A DNA stretch of 64,000 bases from Zobellia galactanivorans (lineage in GTDB: Bacteria > Bacteroidota > Bacteroidia > Flavobacteriales > Flavobacteriaceae), in contig NC_015844.1 of NCBI RefSeq assembly GCF_000973105.1, positions 4,646,501 to 4,710,500 on the forward strand. The letters run 5' to 3'. Under the pieces are notes generated by a model. It was not told the DNA's origin. It was given only the letters and a program-made list of their open reading frames with translations, and did no database searches. Shown here one piece after another: positions 15,207 through 24,337 of the stretch. The position numbers and the translations under genes are program-made. Position 1 is the first letter of the stretch; each line of letters opens with the position of its first letter.

Positions 15207-17105
15207 TCAGGTCAACTGGTACTCGTTCTTGGTGTTTATTTGAATCTTTCCGTTCTCGAGCATGGCCCGTAAAACATGTAATACCTCTTTTTGTTCGTGC
15301 GATGTATGGGCGATTAATGCCCTTGAACTATAGGGCCCCTTTTGCAATAAGGCCGCGATGTCTTTCTGAATACGTCCGTAATCAGGTCGGTCAGATCGGG
15401 CTTTTGACAAACAGACATCGCAAACACCGCAATCTTGGGTGTCTTCTTCCCCGAAATAACCCAGAACCTGTCGGCTCCTACATACCTTATTATTTTTTAT
15501 ATAGTCCAGCATCTGAAATACCTTTTCGGTTTTGATGCGGTTTTGCTCTTCTACCTTTTTCGCAAAAACATTGATAACAAGATCGTCTTCACGGGGTACA
15601 AGAAAGGTAATCTCTAGATCGCTATGCTGTGATTCGTAGGTAATGACCTCGTCTTTTTTCATTTGTTCCAGTACTTCGAGCACCCGTTTTTCGGAGCTAT
15701 TGGTCTTTTTGGCCAATAAATGGGTGTTGATTTTTGTCTCAAAATCAAAAATACCCCCATAGGTCCTTAAGATGGTCTGGATGACATCGGCCGAGGCCTT
15801 GTGGGTATCGATATAGTCGAATATGGTTTCTTTGCTCGAAATGAACTGCACCGTGGTCTTCTTTGAAAATGCCTCGGAAAGGGCAATGACGGAATTACGG
15901 TCCAATATACGGAGGGCATTGTAGGCCAAAAACGAATTCAGTCCATAAGTACTCACAAATTTGTTGAAATTGAACTGCAGGGTTTCATTACTGCCCTCGC
16001 CGTATCCTATTTGAAAGTAATTGTTGAGCTTGTTGTATATCTTTTTTAAGAAGGCCGTATCGGGCAGTACGCTCAAAAACTGGTTTTTGAGTTGTTGCTC
16101 GTCATTGGCGTTCGTAATGAGCACGGCTTGTGCGGCCTGGCCATCACGGCCGGCCCGGCCTGCTTCTTGGTAATAGTTTTCTAGGCAGTCGGGAATCTGG
16201 TAATGCACCACCAAGGAAACATCGGGTTTGTCTACGCCCATACCAAAGGCATTGGTGGCGACCATAACCTGCACCTTGTTGTTCAACCAGAGCTCTAAGC
16301 GCTGGGTTTTCTCCTTTTTGGTTATTCCCCCATGAAAAAAGGTGGCGCTACAGCCTTTGGAATTCAGTAACTGGGAGAGCTCTACGGTGCCCCGGCGTGT
16401 GCCTACATAGATAATCACGCTCTTCCGGGCCTGTGAACACAGTTCTACCAGACGATGGCGTTTATCTTCTTCCCAAAGTACCTTCAAGGCAATGTTCTTT
16501 CTTGCAAAGGAATCCCTAACGATAATAGGGGCGGTCAAATGCAAGCTCTCTACGATATCGTCGGCCACCCTATGGGTAGCGGTAGCGGTCAGGGCTACCA
16601 CAGGGGTCTGGGGCAAAAGTTTGCGGATCTCGGCACATTCTAGGTAGGCAGGCCTAAAATCATGGCCCCATTGTGAAATACAGTGGGCCTCGTCAATGGC
16701 TACCAGGTTTACGTTCATCTGGCGGATTTTCTCCTGTACCAATTCCTGTTGCAGGCGCTCGGGCGATAGGTATACGAATTTATACCCGCCGTAAAGGCAA
16801 TTGTCCAACAGGTCCAAGAGTTCGTTAAAGGGAATGCCTCCCGTAAGGGCTATGGCCTTGATTCCCCTTTTTCTCAAGTTTTCCACTTGGTCCTGTATCA
16901 GGGCGATAAGGGGAGAGACCACAATACAGAGTCCTTCTTGCGCCATGGCCGGCACTTGAAAACAAATCGATTTTCCGCCGCCCGTAGGCAGCAAAGCCAA
17001 TACGTCCCGCCGGTCTAAAATGGCGTCGATAATCTGTTTTTGGGACCCTCTAAAACTATCAAAGCCCCAATATTGCCGTAAAATGGATATCGGGTCTTCG
17101 TGCAT
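15207..17105 (-). CDS. recQ: ATP-dependent DNA helicase RecQ, short form
   Basis: A 632-residue superfamily 2 helicase that unwinds DNA 3'-5' in recombination and fork repair. Walker A is LLPTGGGKS (about 40-46), the DEAH box is AIDEAHCISQWGHDFRP (about 136), and motif VI is YYQEAGRAGRDGQ. The zinc-binding cysteines CGVCDVC and a winged-helix RQC region follow. No HRDC domain is evident, so this is a shorter form than E. coli RecQ. Its ATG overlaps the previous stop by one base (TAATG), which implies translational coupling to the P-loop protein upstream. Confidence 0.93.
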   Translation of the reverse strand: MHEDPISILRQYWGFDSFRGSQKQIIDAILDRRDVLALLPTGGGKSICFQVPAMAQEGLCIVVSPLIALIQDQVENLRKRGIKAIALTGGIPFNELLDLLDNCLYGGYKFVYLSPERLQQELVQEKIRQMNVNLVAIDEAHCISQWGHDFRPAYLECAEIRKLLPQTPVVALTATATHRVADDIVESLHLTAPIIVRDSFARKNIALKVLWEEDKRHRLVELCSQARKSVIIYVGTRRGTVELSQLLNSKGCSATFFHGGITKKEKTQRLELWLNNKVQVMVATNAFGMGVDKPDVSLVVHYQIPDCLENYYQEAGRAGRDGQAAQAVLITNANDEQQLKNQFLSVLPDTAFLKKIYNKLNNYFQIGYGEGSNETLQFNFNKFVSTYGLNSFLAYNALRILDRNSVIALSEAFSKKTTVQFISSKETIFDYIDTHKASADVIQTILRTYGGIFDFETKINTHLLAKKTNSSEKRVLEVLEQMKKDEVITYESQHSDLEITFLVPREDDLVINVFAKKVEEQNRIKTEKVFQMLDYIKNNKVCRSRQVLGYFGEEDTQDCGVCDVCLSKARSDRPDYGRIQKDIAALLQKGPYSSRALIAHTSHEQKEVLHVLRAMLENGKIQINTKNEYQLT

Positions 17106-17668
17106 TAGTATAGGTTTAGCTGTTTTAAGATAAATTCGGTACGTTCCTCTATGCTTCCTTTGGGGACAAGGGTAATAGGGTAGCCGACCTTTTCATAGGT
17201 AGACTTGAGATATTCATAAACACGTTCGGCCTCCTCAAAAGACTCAAAACGTTCGTTGTCCACTACGTGGATTTCCTTCCATGGCGGCATCAAAAGTATT
17301 TTGTCGTAGCGATAGATGTGGCATGGCCGCTCGAAGGCTTCGTCGTATTCCTGTCCGAAACAATTCATATAAGCATGTACATCGGGTATGCCACGGTCAA
17401 AAAAGACGACTTCGCCCACGGTGTTCCCCGCATCGGTATACTGTTTTATCCGTCCCTCCAAAAGCTGTTGGTTGAATTTTTTCGGGTCTTTGACCGAAAC
17501 AATGGGGTTGACCGAAAAATCGGTATTGCCCGCTTCCTTCTTTTCAGAGAGGGTCATACTACGTATAAGCTCGTGCACACAGGGAAAGCCTTTGCTCTCC
17601 AAATGTTCTATGACCGAAGTTTTGCCCGTGCTCGGGCCGCCTGTAATGACTACTTTTTTAAGCTCCAA
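17105..17668 (-). CDS. P-loop ATP-binding protein (AAA_28-like)
   Basis: A 187-residue protein with Walker A GGPSTGKTSVIEHL near the N-terminus and a later strand VVFFDRGIPDVHAY that resembles the kinase lid/acceptor region of small P-loop kinases. It matches the NadR/thymidylate-kinase-like group called AAA_28 in this phylum; substrate unknown. Its stop codon overlaps the recQ start codon, so the two proteins are made from one transcript. Confidence 0.75.
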   Translation of the reverse strand: MELKKVVITGGPSTGKTSVIEHLESKGFPCVHELIRSMTLSEKKEAGNTDFSVNPIVSVKDPKKFNQQLLEGRIKQYTDAGNTVGEVVFFDRGIPDVHAYMNCFGQEYDEAFERPCHIYRYDKILLMPPWKEIHVVDNERFESFEEAERVYEYLKSTYEKVGYPITLVPKGSIEERTEFILKQLNLY

Positions 17669-17733
17669 TAGTTAAATCTTATTCTTGCAAAAGTAATCAT
17701 TCCCGAATGATTTTAAAATTGGGCCCGAACCGT

Positions 17734-17741
17734 TACCTTTG
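17734..17741 (+). promoter_or_regulatory. Probable -7 promoter element for the DUF493 gene
   Basis: TACCTTTG matches TAnnTTTG, 14 bases before the ATG at 17756. No good TTG lies at the right distance upstream, so the assignment rests on one box and its position. Confidence 0.4.
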
Positions 17742-17755
17742 TACAAAATCGTAAT

Positions 17756-18043
17756 ATGGAAAATGAGAATCCAGAAGCGTTCTATAAACGCTTGCGTGAG
17801 CAATTAGGGGAGAGTACCACTTGGCCTTCCAATTACCTCTATAAATTTATTGTACAGAGCGATGCATCAAAGGTAGACCGGATCCATAAGATATTCGACA
17901 ATACCGGTGCCGTAATCGAATCGAAGCGTTCCAAGAACGGAAAGTACACCAGTCTGTCGATTACGGTAAACATGAAAAACCCTGACGATGTAATAGCAAA
18001 ATACAAGGAAGTGGGCAAGGTTAAGGGGGTTATCAGCCTATAA
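17756..18043 (+). CDS. DUF493 (YbeD-like) family protein
   Basis: A 95-residue small protein with the ferredoxin-like alpha+beta pattern of DUF493: YLYKFIVQSDASKVDRIHKIF, then SKNGKYTSLSITVNMKNPDDVIAKYKEV. Residues LSITV in the central strand are typical. The family is widespread and often linked to regulatory or lipoyl-related loci, but it has no proven reaction here. It leads a plus-strand run with DUF4290, murA and a GNAT gene. Confidence 0.85.
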   Translation: MENENPEAFYKRLREQLGESTTWPSNYLYKFIVQSDASKVDRIHKIFDNTGAVIESKRSKNGKYTSLSITVNMKNPDDVIAKYKEVGKVKGVISL

Positions 18044-18122
18044 ATAGTATTTGACCCATAATTTTCTTAATTTGCAGACGTTATAAGAACACTTCCTTAT
18101 TTTTTAAGCAAAACTTTTCAAT

Positions 18123-18779
18123 TTGAATTTAGTAGAAAACCTAGAATATAATACGGAACGGTCAAAATTGATCATTCCAGAATACGGACGTCATTTTCAA
18201 AAAATGGTGGATCACGCCATTTCCATAGAAGACGACGAAGAAAGAAACAAAGTGGCCCAGGCGATTATTAGCGTCATGGGAAATATTCAGCCACACCTAA
18301 GGGACGTACCCGATTTCCAACATAAATTATGGGACCAGTTATTCATTATGTCCGATTTTAAATTGGATGTAAAGTCGCCCTTTCCCATTACCAGTAAAGA
18401 GGTCTTGAGACAGCGTCCCGAGCCTTTGGAATATCCTCAGAATTTCCCGAAATACCGTTTCTACGGAAACAACATCAAACGTATGATCGATGTGGCCGTA
18501 AAATGGGAAAAAGGCGATATGCGCGATGGATTGGAATACGCCATTGCCAACCACATGAAAAAATGTTACCTGAACTGGAATAAAGACACGGTAGACGATA
18601 AGGCTATTTTCAAGCATCTTCTTGAACTTAGTGACGGTCAAATAGACCTGACGGGAGAGAGTCTTACCGATAGTGGCCAGTTCTTGAAGAACAGGGTGGC
18701 AAAAACCCCAAGAAACAACAACTCGGGAAAGAAAAATAACCAACGCAACAATAACAATCGCGGTAAAAAGCGATATTAA
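18123..18779 (+). CDS. DUF4290 domain protein, TTG start
   Basis: A 218-residue protein specific to Bacteroidetes. The conserved part begins NLVENLEYNTERSKLIIPEYGRHFQKMVDHA and covers about 170 residues. The C-terminal 35 residues are basic and Asn-rich (NNNSGKKNNQRNNNNRGKKRY), suggesting nucleic-acid contact or disorder. The first in-frame start is TTG at 18123, directly before the conserved N-terminus; the next Met lies too far inside, so TTG is the likely start. It lies 16 bases before murA, in one unit. Confidence 0.85.
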   Translation: MNLVENLEYNTERSKLIIPEYGRHFQKMVDHAISIEDDEERNKVAQAIISVMGNIQPHLRDVPDFQHKLWDQLFIMSDFKLDVKSPFPITSKEVLRQRPEPLEYPQNFPKYRFYGNNIKRMIDVAVKWEKGDMRDGLEYAIANHMKKCYLNWNKDTVDDKAIFKHLLELSDGQIDLTGESLTDSGQFLKNRVAKTPRNNNSGKKNNQRNNNNRGKKRY

Positions 18780-18795
18780 CACTCCTCAATCTTAC

Positions 18796-20103
18796 ATGGG
18801 TACCTTTAAAATTGAAGGCGGTCACCAACTCTCTGGTGAAATCACGCCACAAGGCGCTAAAAACGAAGCCTTACAAATACTATGTGCCGTATTGCTTACC
18901 AACGACACTGTTACGATCCACAACATTCCTAATATAGTAGATGTCAATAAACTGATCGCATTGCTTGAAGATTTGGGCGTAAAAATCCAAAAGAAGGCAA
19001 AGGGATCGTACAGCTTTAAGGCTGACGACATCAATTTAGATTACCTACAGTCGGACCAGTTTAAGGAAGATGGTCGCGGACTTCGTGGATCTATTATGTT
19101 GGTCGGACCTTTGTTGGCGCGTTTTGGAAAGGGATACATCCCTAAGCCCGGCGGTGATAAAATCGGTAGGCGTCGTTTGGATACCCATTTTGAAGGATTT
19201 ATAAAATTAGGGGCCAAGTTCAGATATAACAAGGAAGAATACTTTTACGGGGTCGAGGCCAAAAAATTAAAGGGCACCTATATGTTGCTCGATGAAGCTT
19301 CGGTAACAGGTACGGCCAATATTTTGATGGCCGCCGTTTTGGCCGAAGGAAAAACGACCATTTACAACGCGGCCTGTGAGCCTTATTTGCAACAGCTGTG
19401 TAAAATGTTGAACCGTATGGGCGCCAAGATTTCCGGTGTAGGCTCGAACCTATTGGAAATTGAGGGGGTAGAATCCTTAGGGGGAACGGATCATACCATG
19501 CTTCCCGATATGATCGAAATAGGAAGCTGGATCGGCCTCGCCGCTATGACCAAAAGCGAATTGACGATTAAGAACGTAAGTTGGAACGACCTAGGACAAA
19601 TTCCCACTGTCTTCAGAAAGTTGGGCATTACCTTGGAAAAGAAGGGCGATGATATCTTTATTCCCGCACATACCAACGGATACGAAATACAGAATTATAT
19701 CGATGGCTCCATTTTGACCATAGCCGATGCGCCTTGGCCGGGACTCACTCCCGATCTATTGAGTATTATCTTGGTAGTGGCCACCCAGGCCAAAGGTGAA
19801 GTGCTGATCCATCAAAAAATGTTTGAAAGCCGTTTGTTCTTTGTGGACAAACTTATCGACATGGGCGCCAAGATCATTCTTTGCGATCCACACCGCGCCA
19901 CGGTAATCGGCCACGATTTTAAATCGACCTTAAAGGCTACGACCATGGTGTCTCCCGATATTAGGGCAGGGGTTTCCTTGTTGATAGCCGCACTATCCGC
20001 AAAGGGTACGTCTACCATTCACAATATTGAACAGATCGATCGTGGATACGAAGACATCGATACACGCTTACGTGCTATCGGCGCCAAGATTTCCCGAGTA
20101 TAA
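18796..20103 (+). CDS. murA: UDP-N-acetylglucosamine 1-carboxyvinyltransferase MurA with Asp at the fosfomycin-site position
   Basis: A 435-residue enolpyruvyl transferase that starts peptidoglycan precursor synthesis by adding PEP to UDP-GlcNAc. N-terminal GGHQLSGEITPQGAKNEALQIL holds the substrate-binding Lys/Asn pair. The flexible loop reads PKPGGDKIGRRRLDTH: the usual catalytic Cys (PGGCAIG in E. coli) is Asp121. Cys-to-Asp at this place is known to keep activity and to block covalent fosfomycin attack in mycobacterial and chlamydial MurA. GRGYEDIDTRL-like DRGYEDIDTRLRAIGAKI closes the protein. Length is normal. It follows DUF4290 by 16 bases. Confidence 0.95.
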   Translation: MGTFKIEGGHQLSGEITPQGAKNEALQILCAVLLTNDTVTIHNIPNIVDVNKLIALLEDLGVKIQKKAKGSYSFKADDINLDYLQSDQFKEDGRGLRGSIMLVGPLLARFGKGYIPKPGGDKIGRRRLDTHFEGFIKLGAKFRYNKEEYFYGVEAKKLKGTYMLLDEASVTGTANILMAAVLAEGKTTIYNAACEPYLQQLCKMLNRMGAKISGVGSNLLEIEGVESLGGTDHTMLPDMIEIGSWIGLAAMTKSELTIKNVSWNDLGQIPTVFRKLGITLEKKGDDIFIPAHTNGYEIQNYIDGSILTIADAPWPGLTPDLLSIILVVATQAKGEVLIHQKMFESRLFFVDKLIDMGAKIILCDPHRATVIGHDFKSTLKATTMVSPDIRAGVSLLIAALSAKGTSTIHNIEQIDRGYEDIDTRLRAIGAKISRV

Positions 20104-20118
20104 TTAGTGTGTTTTACC

Positions 20119-20439
20119 ATGGAAAAAAGAGATTATTCCCAGATACCCTTAGTGGATAAGAAAGGTGAGAAGGCTAGGTTTGAAATAGATGTTGACGGGC
20201 ATATCGCCTTTGTGGAATACATGGTTTCAAAACAGGATATTGTCTATCTGACCCACACCGAAGTACCTTCTGAATTGGGAGGTCAAGGTGTAGGAAGTGC
20301 CTTAGTAGGGAAAGTGCTCGATTTTTTGAAGAAGGAAAAAAAGCAAATAGCACCTTTGTGTCCCTTTGTTGCGGCCTACCTCAAGAGGCATCCCGAAGTT
20401 GGGGAAGGTATTCTGGCCCCAGGGTACAACATCAAATAA
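20119..20439 (+). CDS. Small GNAT-type N-acetyltransferase domain protein
   Basis: A 106-residue protein from ATG 20119; an upstream GTG would add four residues. It belongs to the short GNAT group (YjdJ-like): ARFEIDVDGHIAFVEYMV, then YLTHTEVPSELGGQGVGSALVGKVLDFLKKEKKQIAPLCPFVAAYLKRHPE. The GGQGVGSAL loop is the acetyl-CoA pyrophosphate-binding site. The substrate is unknown. It follows murA by 15 bases and closes the unit at a terminator. Confidence 0.85.
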   Translation: MEKRDYSQIPLVDKKGEKARFEIDVDGHIAFVEYMVSKQDIVYLTHTEVPSELGGQGVGSALVGKVLDFLKKEKKQIAPLCPFVAAYLKRHPEVGEGILAPGYNIK

Positions 20440-20464
20440 ACGTTTTAATCGTTTAGAGAGAATA

Positions 20465-20492
20465 AAAAAAGAGGCCCATGTGGCCTCTTTTT
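20465..20492. terminator. Bidirectional terminator between convergent genes
   Basis: AAAAAGAGGCC and GGCCTCTTTTT arms with a short loop form a strong hairpin with A- and T-runs on both sides. It serves the murA unit on the plus strand and the VOC protein gene on the minus strand. Confidence 0.8.
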
Positions 20493-20497
20493 GTGTT

Positions 20498-20947
20498 TTA
20501 GTGCTTTGCGGTATTGATCTCTATCCAATACTTGTCGGGGTCTTGAATGTAAATCTGACGCACACCGTCGGAACGCAGGGTAACCGCGTTTTGCTCTCCG
20601 GGCCAGTCCCAATACGGAATGTTGTTCTTTTCCAAGTGGGCGATCATACCATCCAAATCTTGGGTAGAAAGGCACAGGTGCATCGATTTGTTCTTTTCAA
20701 AAGGGGCGAAATCTTTTTCTATAAGATGGATCTGAGAATTTCCACTTACAATAAACCAGCGAAAACCGGGCTTTTTATCCGGGTGGGGAGTTTCCTCCAG
20801 TTTTAGGATGTTGGCATAAAAGTCGGCGCTTACATCAGAATCTTCAACGACCAAGGCAAAATGGTCGATTTTAAAATCGAAAGTCTGCGCTTGAACACAG
20901 AGGGGGACGCCGGTAACAAAAAAGAGGGCAAGGAATAGGTTTTTCAT
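20498..20947 (-). CDS. Exported VOC (glyoxalase/dioxygenase fold) protein
   Basis: A 149-residue protein with a signal peptide (LFLALFFVTGVPLCVQA, cleavage about residue 20) and one VOC domain: KIDHFALVVEDSDVSADFYANIL at the start and GVRQIYIQDPDKYWIEINT at the end. His and Glu at these places would bind a metal. Export of a VOC domain protein is not rare in this phylum. The function is unknown. Confidence 0.85.
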   Translation of the reverse strand: MKNLFLALFFVTGVPLCVQAQTFDFKIDHFALVVEDSDVSADFYANILKLEETPHPDKKPGFRWFIVSGNSQIHLIEKDFAPFEKNKSMHLCLSTQDLDGMIAHLEKNNIPYWDWPGEQNAVTLRSDGVRQIYIQDPDKYWIEINTAKH

Positions 20948-21246
20948 GGGTAAGGACTAAAGTATGGTTTATGGAAATGCTTGCCACTGGGCCAGCACCT
21001 TATTGTAACGGGACGTAAGATACAAAAGCATTTTAATGTGGAACTAAAACCAGGGGGTGGATAGCTGTAAGTAAGGATTTTAAAGTCCGGTTTTTTAAGA
21101 TTTCCCCTACTTTGTAGTGTTGTTGGTCGAGTTTATGGGTCATAGCTAGGCCTGAGGCAATAATTGGGGGCGCTTTTAGTTTAATATCGAACCTACTTTG
21201 CTTTTCTAAAAAATTTTGAAAAGCCTAACGATATAACTTTTGTCCC

Positions 21247-22296
21247 ATGAGAAATCTTAACCGATTGTTTTCCGCATGTGTTATCCTACTACTTTTTTCT
21301 AGTTGTGCATCGACCAACAAACTTACGATGGGGGCTACGGAACCCGCCCGAATTACTTTGCCCTCCAATGCCGTTCGCATTGGGCTGATCAATAGGAGTA
21401 TTCCCTCAGAAGAAAATAAGGTAGTCGATAAAATAGACAAGGTCTTATCGCTCGAAGGGCTTAACCTTGACAAGGAAGGTGCCGAATCTGCGGTAACGGG
21501 ACTCTTTGATGAGCTTACCCGTAACGAACGTTTTGAGAATATTACCATCATTAACGATATCGATGTGCAAAGAAAGGGTTTAGGGGTTTTTCCCGCGGCC
21601 TTGAACTGGCAAGATGTTCAGGAAATCTGTGAAGCCAATAATGTAGACGTACTTTTCTCTTTGGAATTTTACGATACCGAGACCAAGGTGAATTATGAGG
21701 CGACTACGGTGACCATTCCCAATAGCCTTGGAATAAAGGCTTCTTTACCGGGGCATAAAGTAACACTCAATACCGCCATTAAAAACGGTTGGAGGGTGTA
21801 CGATCCACAGAGTAAGTTGATCTTGGATGAGTATATCGCCAATGATTATGTTACATCGGTAGGATCAGGGGTCAACCCCATGAAAGCCGTTGAGGCGGTA
21901 ATAGGGAGGAAGGAAGCCGTTATACAACGCAGTAGCCATATCGGTAATTCATACGGTTACGATGTGCGTCCGTTACATAAAAGAATTTCAAGGGATTATT
22001 TCGTAAAAGGAACCGACAATTTTGTTGTGGCCAAAAGACGCGCCCAGACCGGAGATTGGGACGGAGCTGCCGCACTATGGGAAAAAGAAGTAAGCAACCC
22101 CGATGCCAAGGTAGCGGGTAGGGCCTGTTATAATATGGCCATCATCAATGAAATCAACGGCGATCTTGAAAAGGCCATGGAATGGGCTTCAAAATCGTAT
22201 ACCGATTATAATAACGGAGAGGCCTTACGTTATGTAAACATACTGAAATACCGTATGGCCGAGAAGCGTCAGTTAGAGCGACAACTTTCACGTTAA
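21247..22296 (+). CDS. DUF6340-like lipoprotein with TPR-like C-terminus
   Basis: A 349-residue lipoprotein (lipobox FSSC, about residue 20). The N-terminal half has a Rossmann-like pattern (VRIGLINRSIP; VDVLFSLEFYDTE; GWRVYDPQSKLILDEY). The C-terminal 100 residues carry a helical repeat region (DWDGAAALWEKEVSNPDAKVAGRACYNMAIINEINGDLEKAMEWASKSY) of TPR type. It matches the group named DUF6340 in Bacteroidetes, with unknown function. The stop codon lies inside an 8-bp hairpin (CAACTTTC/GAAAGTTG, 22282-22306). Confidence 0.7.
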   Translation: MRNLNRLFSACVILLLFSSCASTNKLTMGATEPARITLPSNAVRIGLINRSIPSEENKVVDKIDKVLSLEGLNLDKEGAESAVTGLFDELTRNERFENITIINDIDVQRKGLGVFPAALNWQDVQEICEANNVDVLFSLEFYDTETKVNYEATTVTIPNSLGIKASLPGHKVTLNTAIKNGWRVYDPQSKLILDEYIANDYVTSVGSGVNPMKAVEAVIGRKEAVIQRSSHIGNSYGYDVRPLHKRISRDYFVKGTDNFVVAKRRAQTGDWDGAAALWEKEVSNPDAKVAGRACYNMAIINEINGDLEKAMEWASKSYTDYNNGEALRYVNILKYRMAEKRQLERQLSR

Positions 22297-22316
22297 GCGA
22301 AAGTTGGACAATGGCC

Positions 22317-23627
22317 TTAGCTTAAGGCTTCCTTATAGGTGCTTAAACACCGTTCACGGGCTTCCTTATGGTTGACCATTTTATCGGCGTATTCCTTAGT
22401 GTTGTGTTCGGGGACCCATTTGGAGATATAGGTATGGTCTTTGTCAAATTTGTCGACCTGCGTCATTGGGTTAAAAATACGGAAGTAGGGTGCGGCATCC
22501 ACACCGCTACCTGAGGCCCACTGCCAATTACCTACGTTGCTGCTCATTTCATAATCCAACAACTTTTCGGCAAAATAGGCTTCGCCCCAGCGCCAGTCTA
22601 TGAGTAAGTGCTTGCATAGAAAACTGGCTACCAACATACGTACGCGATTGTGCATATATCCGGTAGCATTGAGTTCACGCATTCCGGCATCGACCAGCTT
22701 AAATCCGGTTTCCCCCTTTTTCCATTTTTCAAACTCACCCTCATTGTTCCTCCATGATATGCGATCGTATTTCTTTTTAAAGGCCTCATGCACCGTTCTA
22801 GGATAATGCCATAGGATCTGCATAAAAAACTCACGCCAGATCAATTCGTTCCAAAAGACCTCATTCTTTTCGGCTATGGCCTTTTTCATCATCTTTCGAA
22901 CCGAAACGGTACCGAATCGCAGATGGGGACCTAAACGGGAAGTGCCGTTTTCAATGGCCGGATAGTTTCGGGTATCTTCATACTCCGCTACCAAGGTTGG
23001 GGTAAGGGTGTAATCGGGCACTTGTATGGAAGAGGTCTCAAAGCCCATATCCGATAGGCTAAGATTGGGTAAACGGGTATTTCGAAGGAGATGGTCCCTA
23101 TAGGTGCTGGTGTAATGGATCTTTAAGTGCTTATCGGCTTCAAAAAGTGATTTCCATTTGTTTTTATAGGGGGTATAAACAATATAGGGGTCGCCATCGT
23201 TCTTTAGAATGTCGTCTTTTTCAAAAATGACTTGGTCCTTAAACGAATGAAAACCAACCTCTTTTGAGGCTAAAAGTTCTTTTACGGCCTGATCTCGTTT
23301 TTGTGCATAGGGCTCGTAATCGTGATTCGTATACACGGCATCGATAGTATAGGTTTCAAGAAGGTTTTTAAAAACGGATTCCGCAGTACCGTAATATAGG
23401 GCTATGGAACTGTGGTTATCATCTTGAAGGGTATCGCGCATGGCCTGGAGGCGTTCAAAGATAAAGGTGACACGGGCATCATCTTTTGGGAGGTTCTCAA
23501 GAATTTCCTTGTCGAATATAAAAATGGGCATAACGGCATGATTGCCTTTCAGGGCTTCAAAAAAGCCCAAGTTATCGTCTAGGCGTAAATCCCTTCGAAA
23601 CCAAAATATGGAAATTGTATCCGACAT
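22317..23627 (-). CDS. phrB: Deoxyribodipyrimidine photolyase / cryptochrome family protein
   Basis: A 436-residue flavoprotein with the N-terminal antenna Rossmann domain (SIFWFRRDLRLDDNLGFFEAL) and the C-terminal FAD-binding helical domain (FWNELIWREFFMQILWHYP; DAGMRELNATGYMHNRVRMLVASFLCK; SSNVGNWQWASGSGVDAAPYFRIFNP). The last block carries the conserved FAD and lesion-binding residues of class I CPD photolyases, which repair UV dimers with blue light. It is the last gene of a three-gene minus-strand unit with an SDR and an SRPBCC protein. Confidence 0.9.
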   Translation of the reverse strand: MSDTISIFWFRRDLRLDDNLGFFEALKGNHAVMPIFIFDKEILENLPKDDARVTFIFERLQAMRDTLQDDNHSSIALYYGTAESVFKNLLETYTIDAVYTNHDYEPYAQKRDQAVKELLASKEVGFHSFKDQVIFEKDDILKNDGDPYIVYTPYKNKWKSLFEADKHLKIHYTSTYRDHLLRNTRLPNLSLSDMGFETSSIQVPDYTLTPTLVAEYEDTRNYPAIENGTSRLGPHLRFGTVSVRKMMKKAIAEKNEVFWNELIWREFFMQILWHYPRTVHEAFKKKYDRISWRNNEGEFEKWKKGETGFKLVDAGMRELNATGYMHNRVRMLVASFLCKHLLIDWRWGEAYFAEKLLDYEMSSNVGNWQWASGSGVDAAPYFRIFNPMTQVDKFDKDHTYISKWVPEHNTKEYADKMVNHKEARERCLSTYKEALS

Positions 23628-23631
23628 AAGC

Positions 23632-24324
23632 TTAGCTTAAATTTAAGGTTGACATTCCACCATCCACTCCCATGACCTGACCGGTGATCCATGTACTTTT
23701 TTCACTGAGTAAAAAAGCGGCGGCACTGGCAATATCCTCTACTTTTCCGATGCGCTTTAGCGGATGTCTATGCGACATGGCTTCTATTTTTTTATCATTG
23801 TTCAACAGGCGCTTGGCCAATGGGGTATCTACCAAGGAAGGCGCAATTACGTTGACCCGAATATTGGGCGCGCATTCCGCGGCCAATGAACGGGCAAAAC
23901 CCTCAACGGCCCCCTTGGCGGCAGCGATGCTCGTATGGTAGGGCATACCCGTACCCACGGCTACCGTGCTAAAAAGTACTATGGAACTACTCACGTCCAT
24001 TAAAGGTAAAATAGTTTTTACCACTTTGACCATATTAAAAAAATTGAGTTGCATGTCCGTTTCAAAATTATCTAGGCCCATCATCTGAAAGGGCTTTAGG
24101 TTGATAGAGCCGGGGCAGTATACAAAGCCGTGCAGTTGGTCGGGAAGGGCAGTGGTGTCGATAGTATCATTATTACTATCAAAAGGCAGGTGTATGGCGT
24201 TGGTATTACCTAGTTGTCCAAAACTTCGAGAGGCTACATATACGGAATATTCGTTCTGAAGTTGTTTTACCAATTCAAGTCCGATACCGTATGAACCCCC
24301 GATTAATAGTATATTTTTTTTCAT
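23632..24324 (-). CDS. SDR-family protein lacking the usual catalytic tyrosine
   Basis: A 230-residue Rossmann-fold protein with the NAD(P)-binding glycine motif LLIGGSYGIGLELV and the C-terminal GQVMGVDGGMSTL. In classical SDRs the active site is Y-x-x-x-K. Here the segment is PYHTSIAAAKGAVEG: the Lys is kept, but four residues before it stands Ile instead of Tyr. The protein may use the nearby Tyr-His differently or may have lost oxidoreductase chemistry. It lies four bases upstream of the photolyase gene and 13 bases behind the SRPBCC gene, in one operon. Confidence 0.85.
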   Translation of the reverse strand: MKKNILLIGGSYGIGLELVKQLQNEYSVYVASRSFGQLGNTNAIHLPFDSNNDTIDTTALPDQLHGFVYCPGSINLKPFQMMGLDNFETDMQLNFFNMVKVVKTILPLMDVSSSIVLFSTVAVGTGMPYHTSIAAAKGAVEGFARSLAAECAPNIRVNVIAPSLVDTPLAKRLLNNDKKIEAMSHRHPLKRIGKVEDIASAAAFLLSEKSTWITGQVMGVDGGMSTLNLS

Positions 24325-24337
24325 CTCTCGCTTAGGT

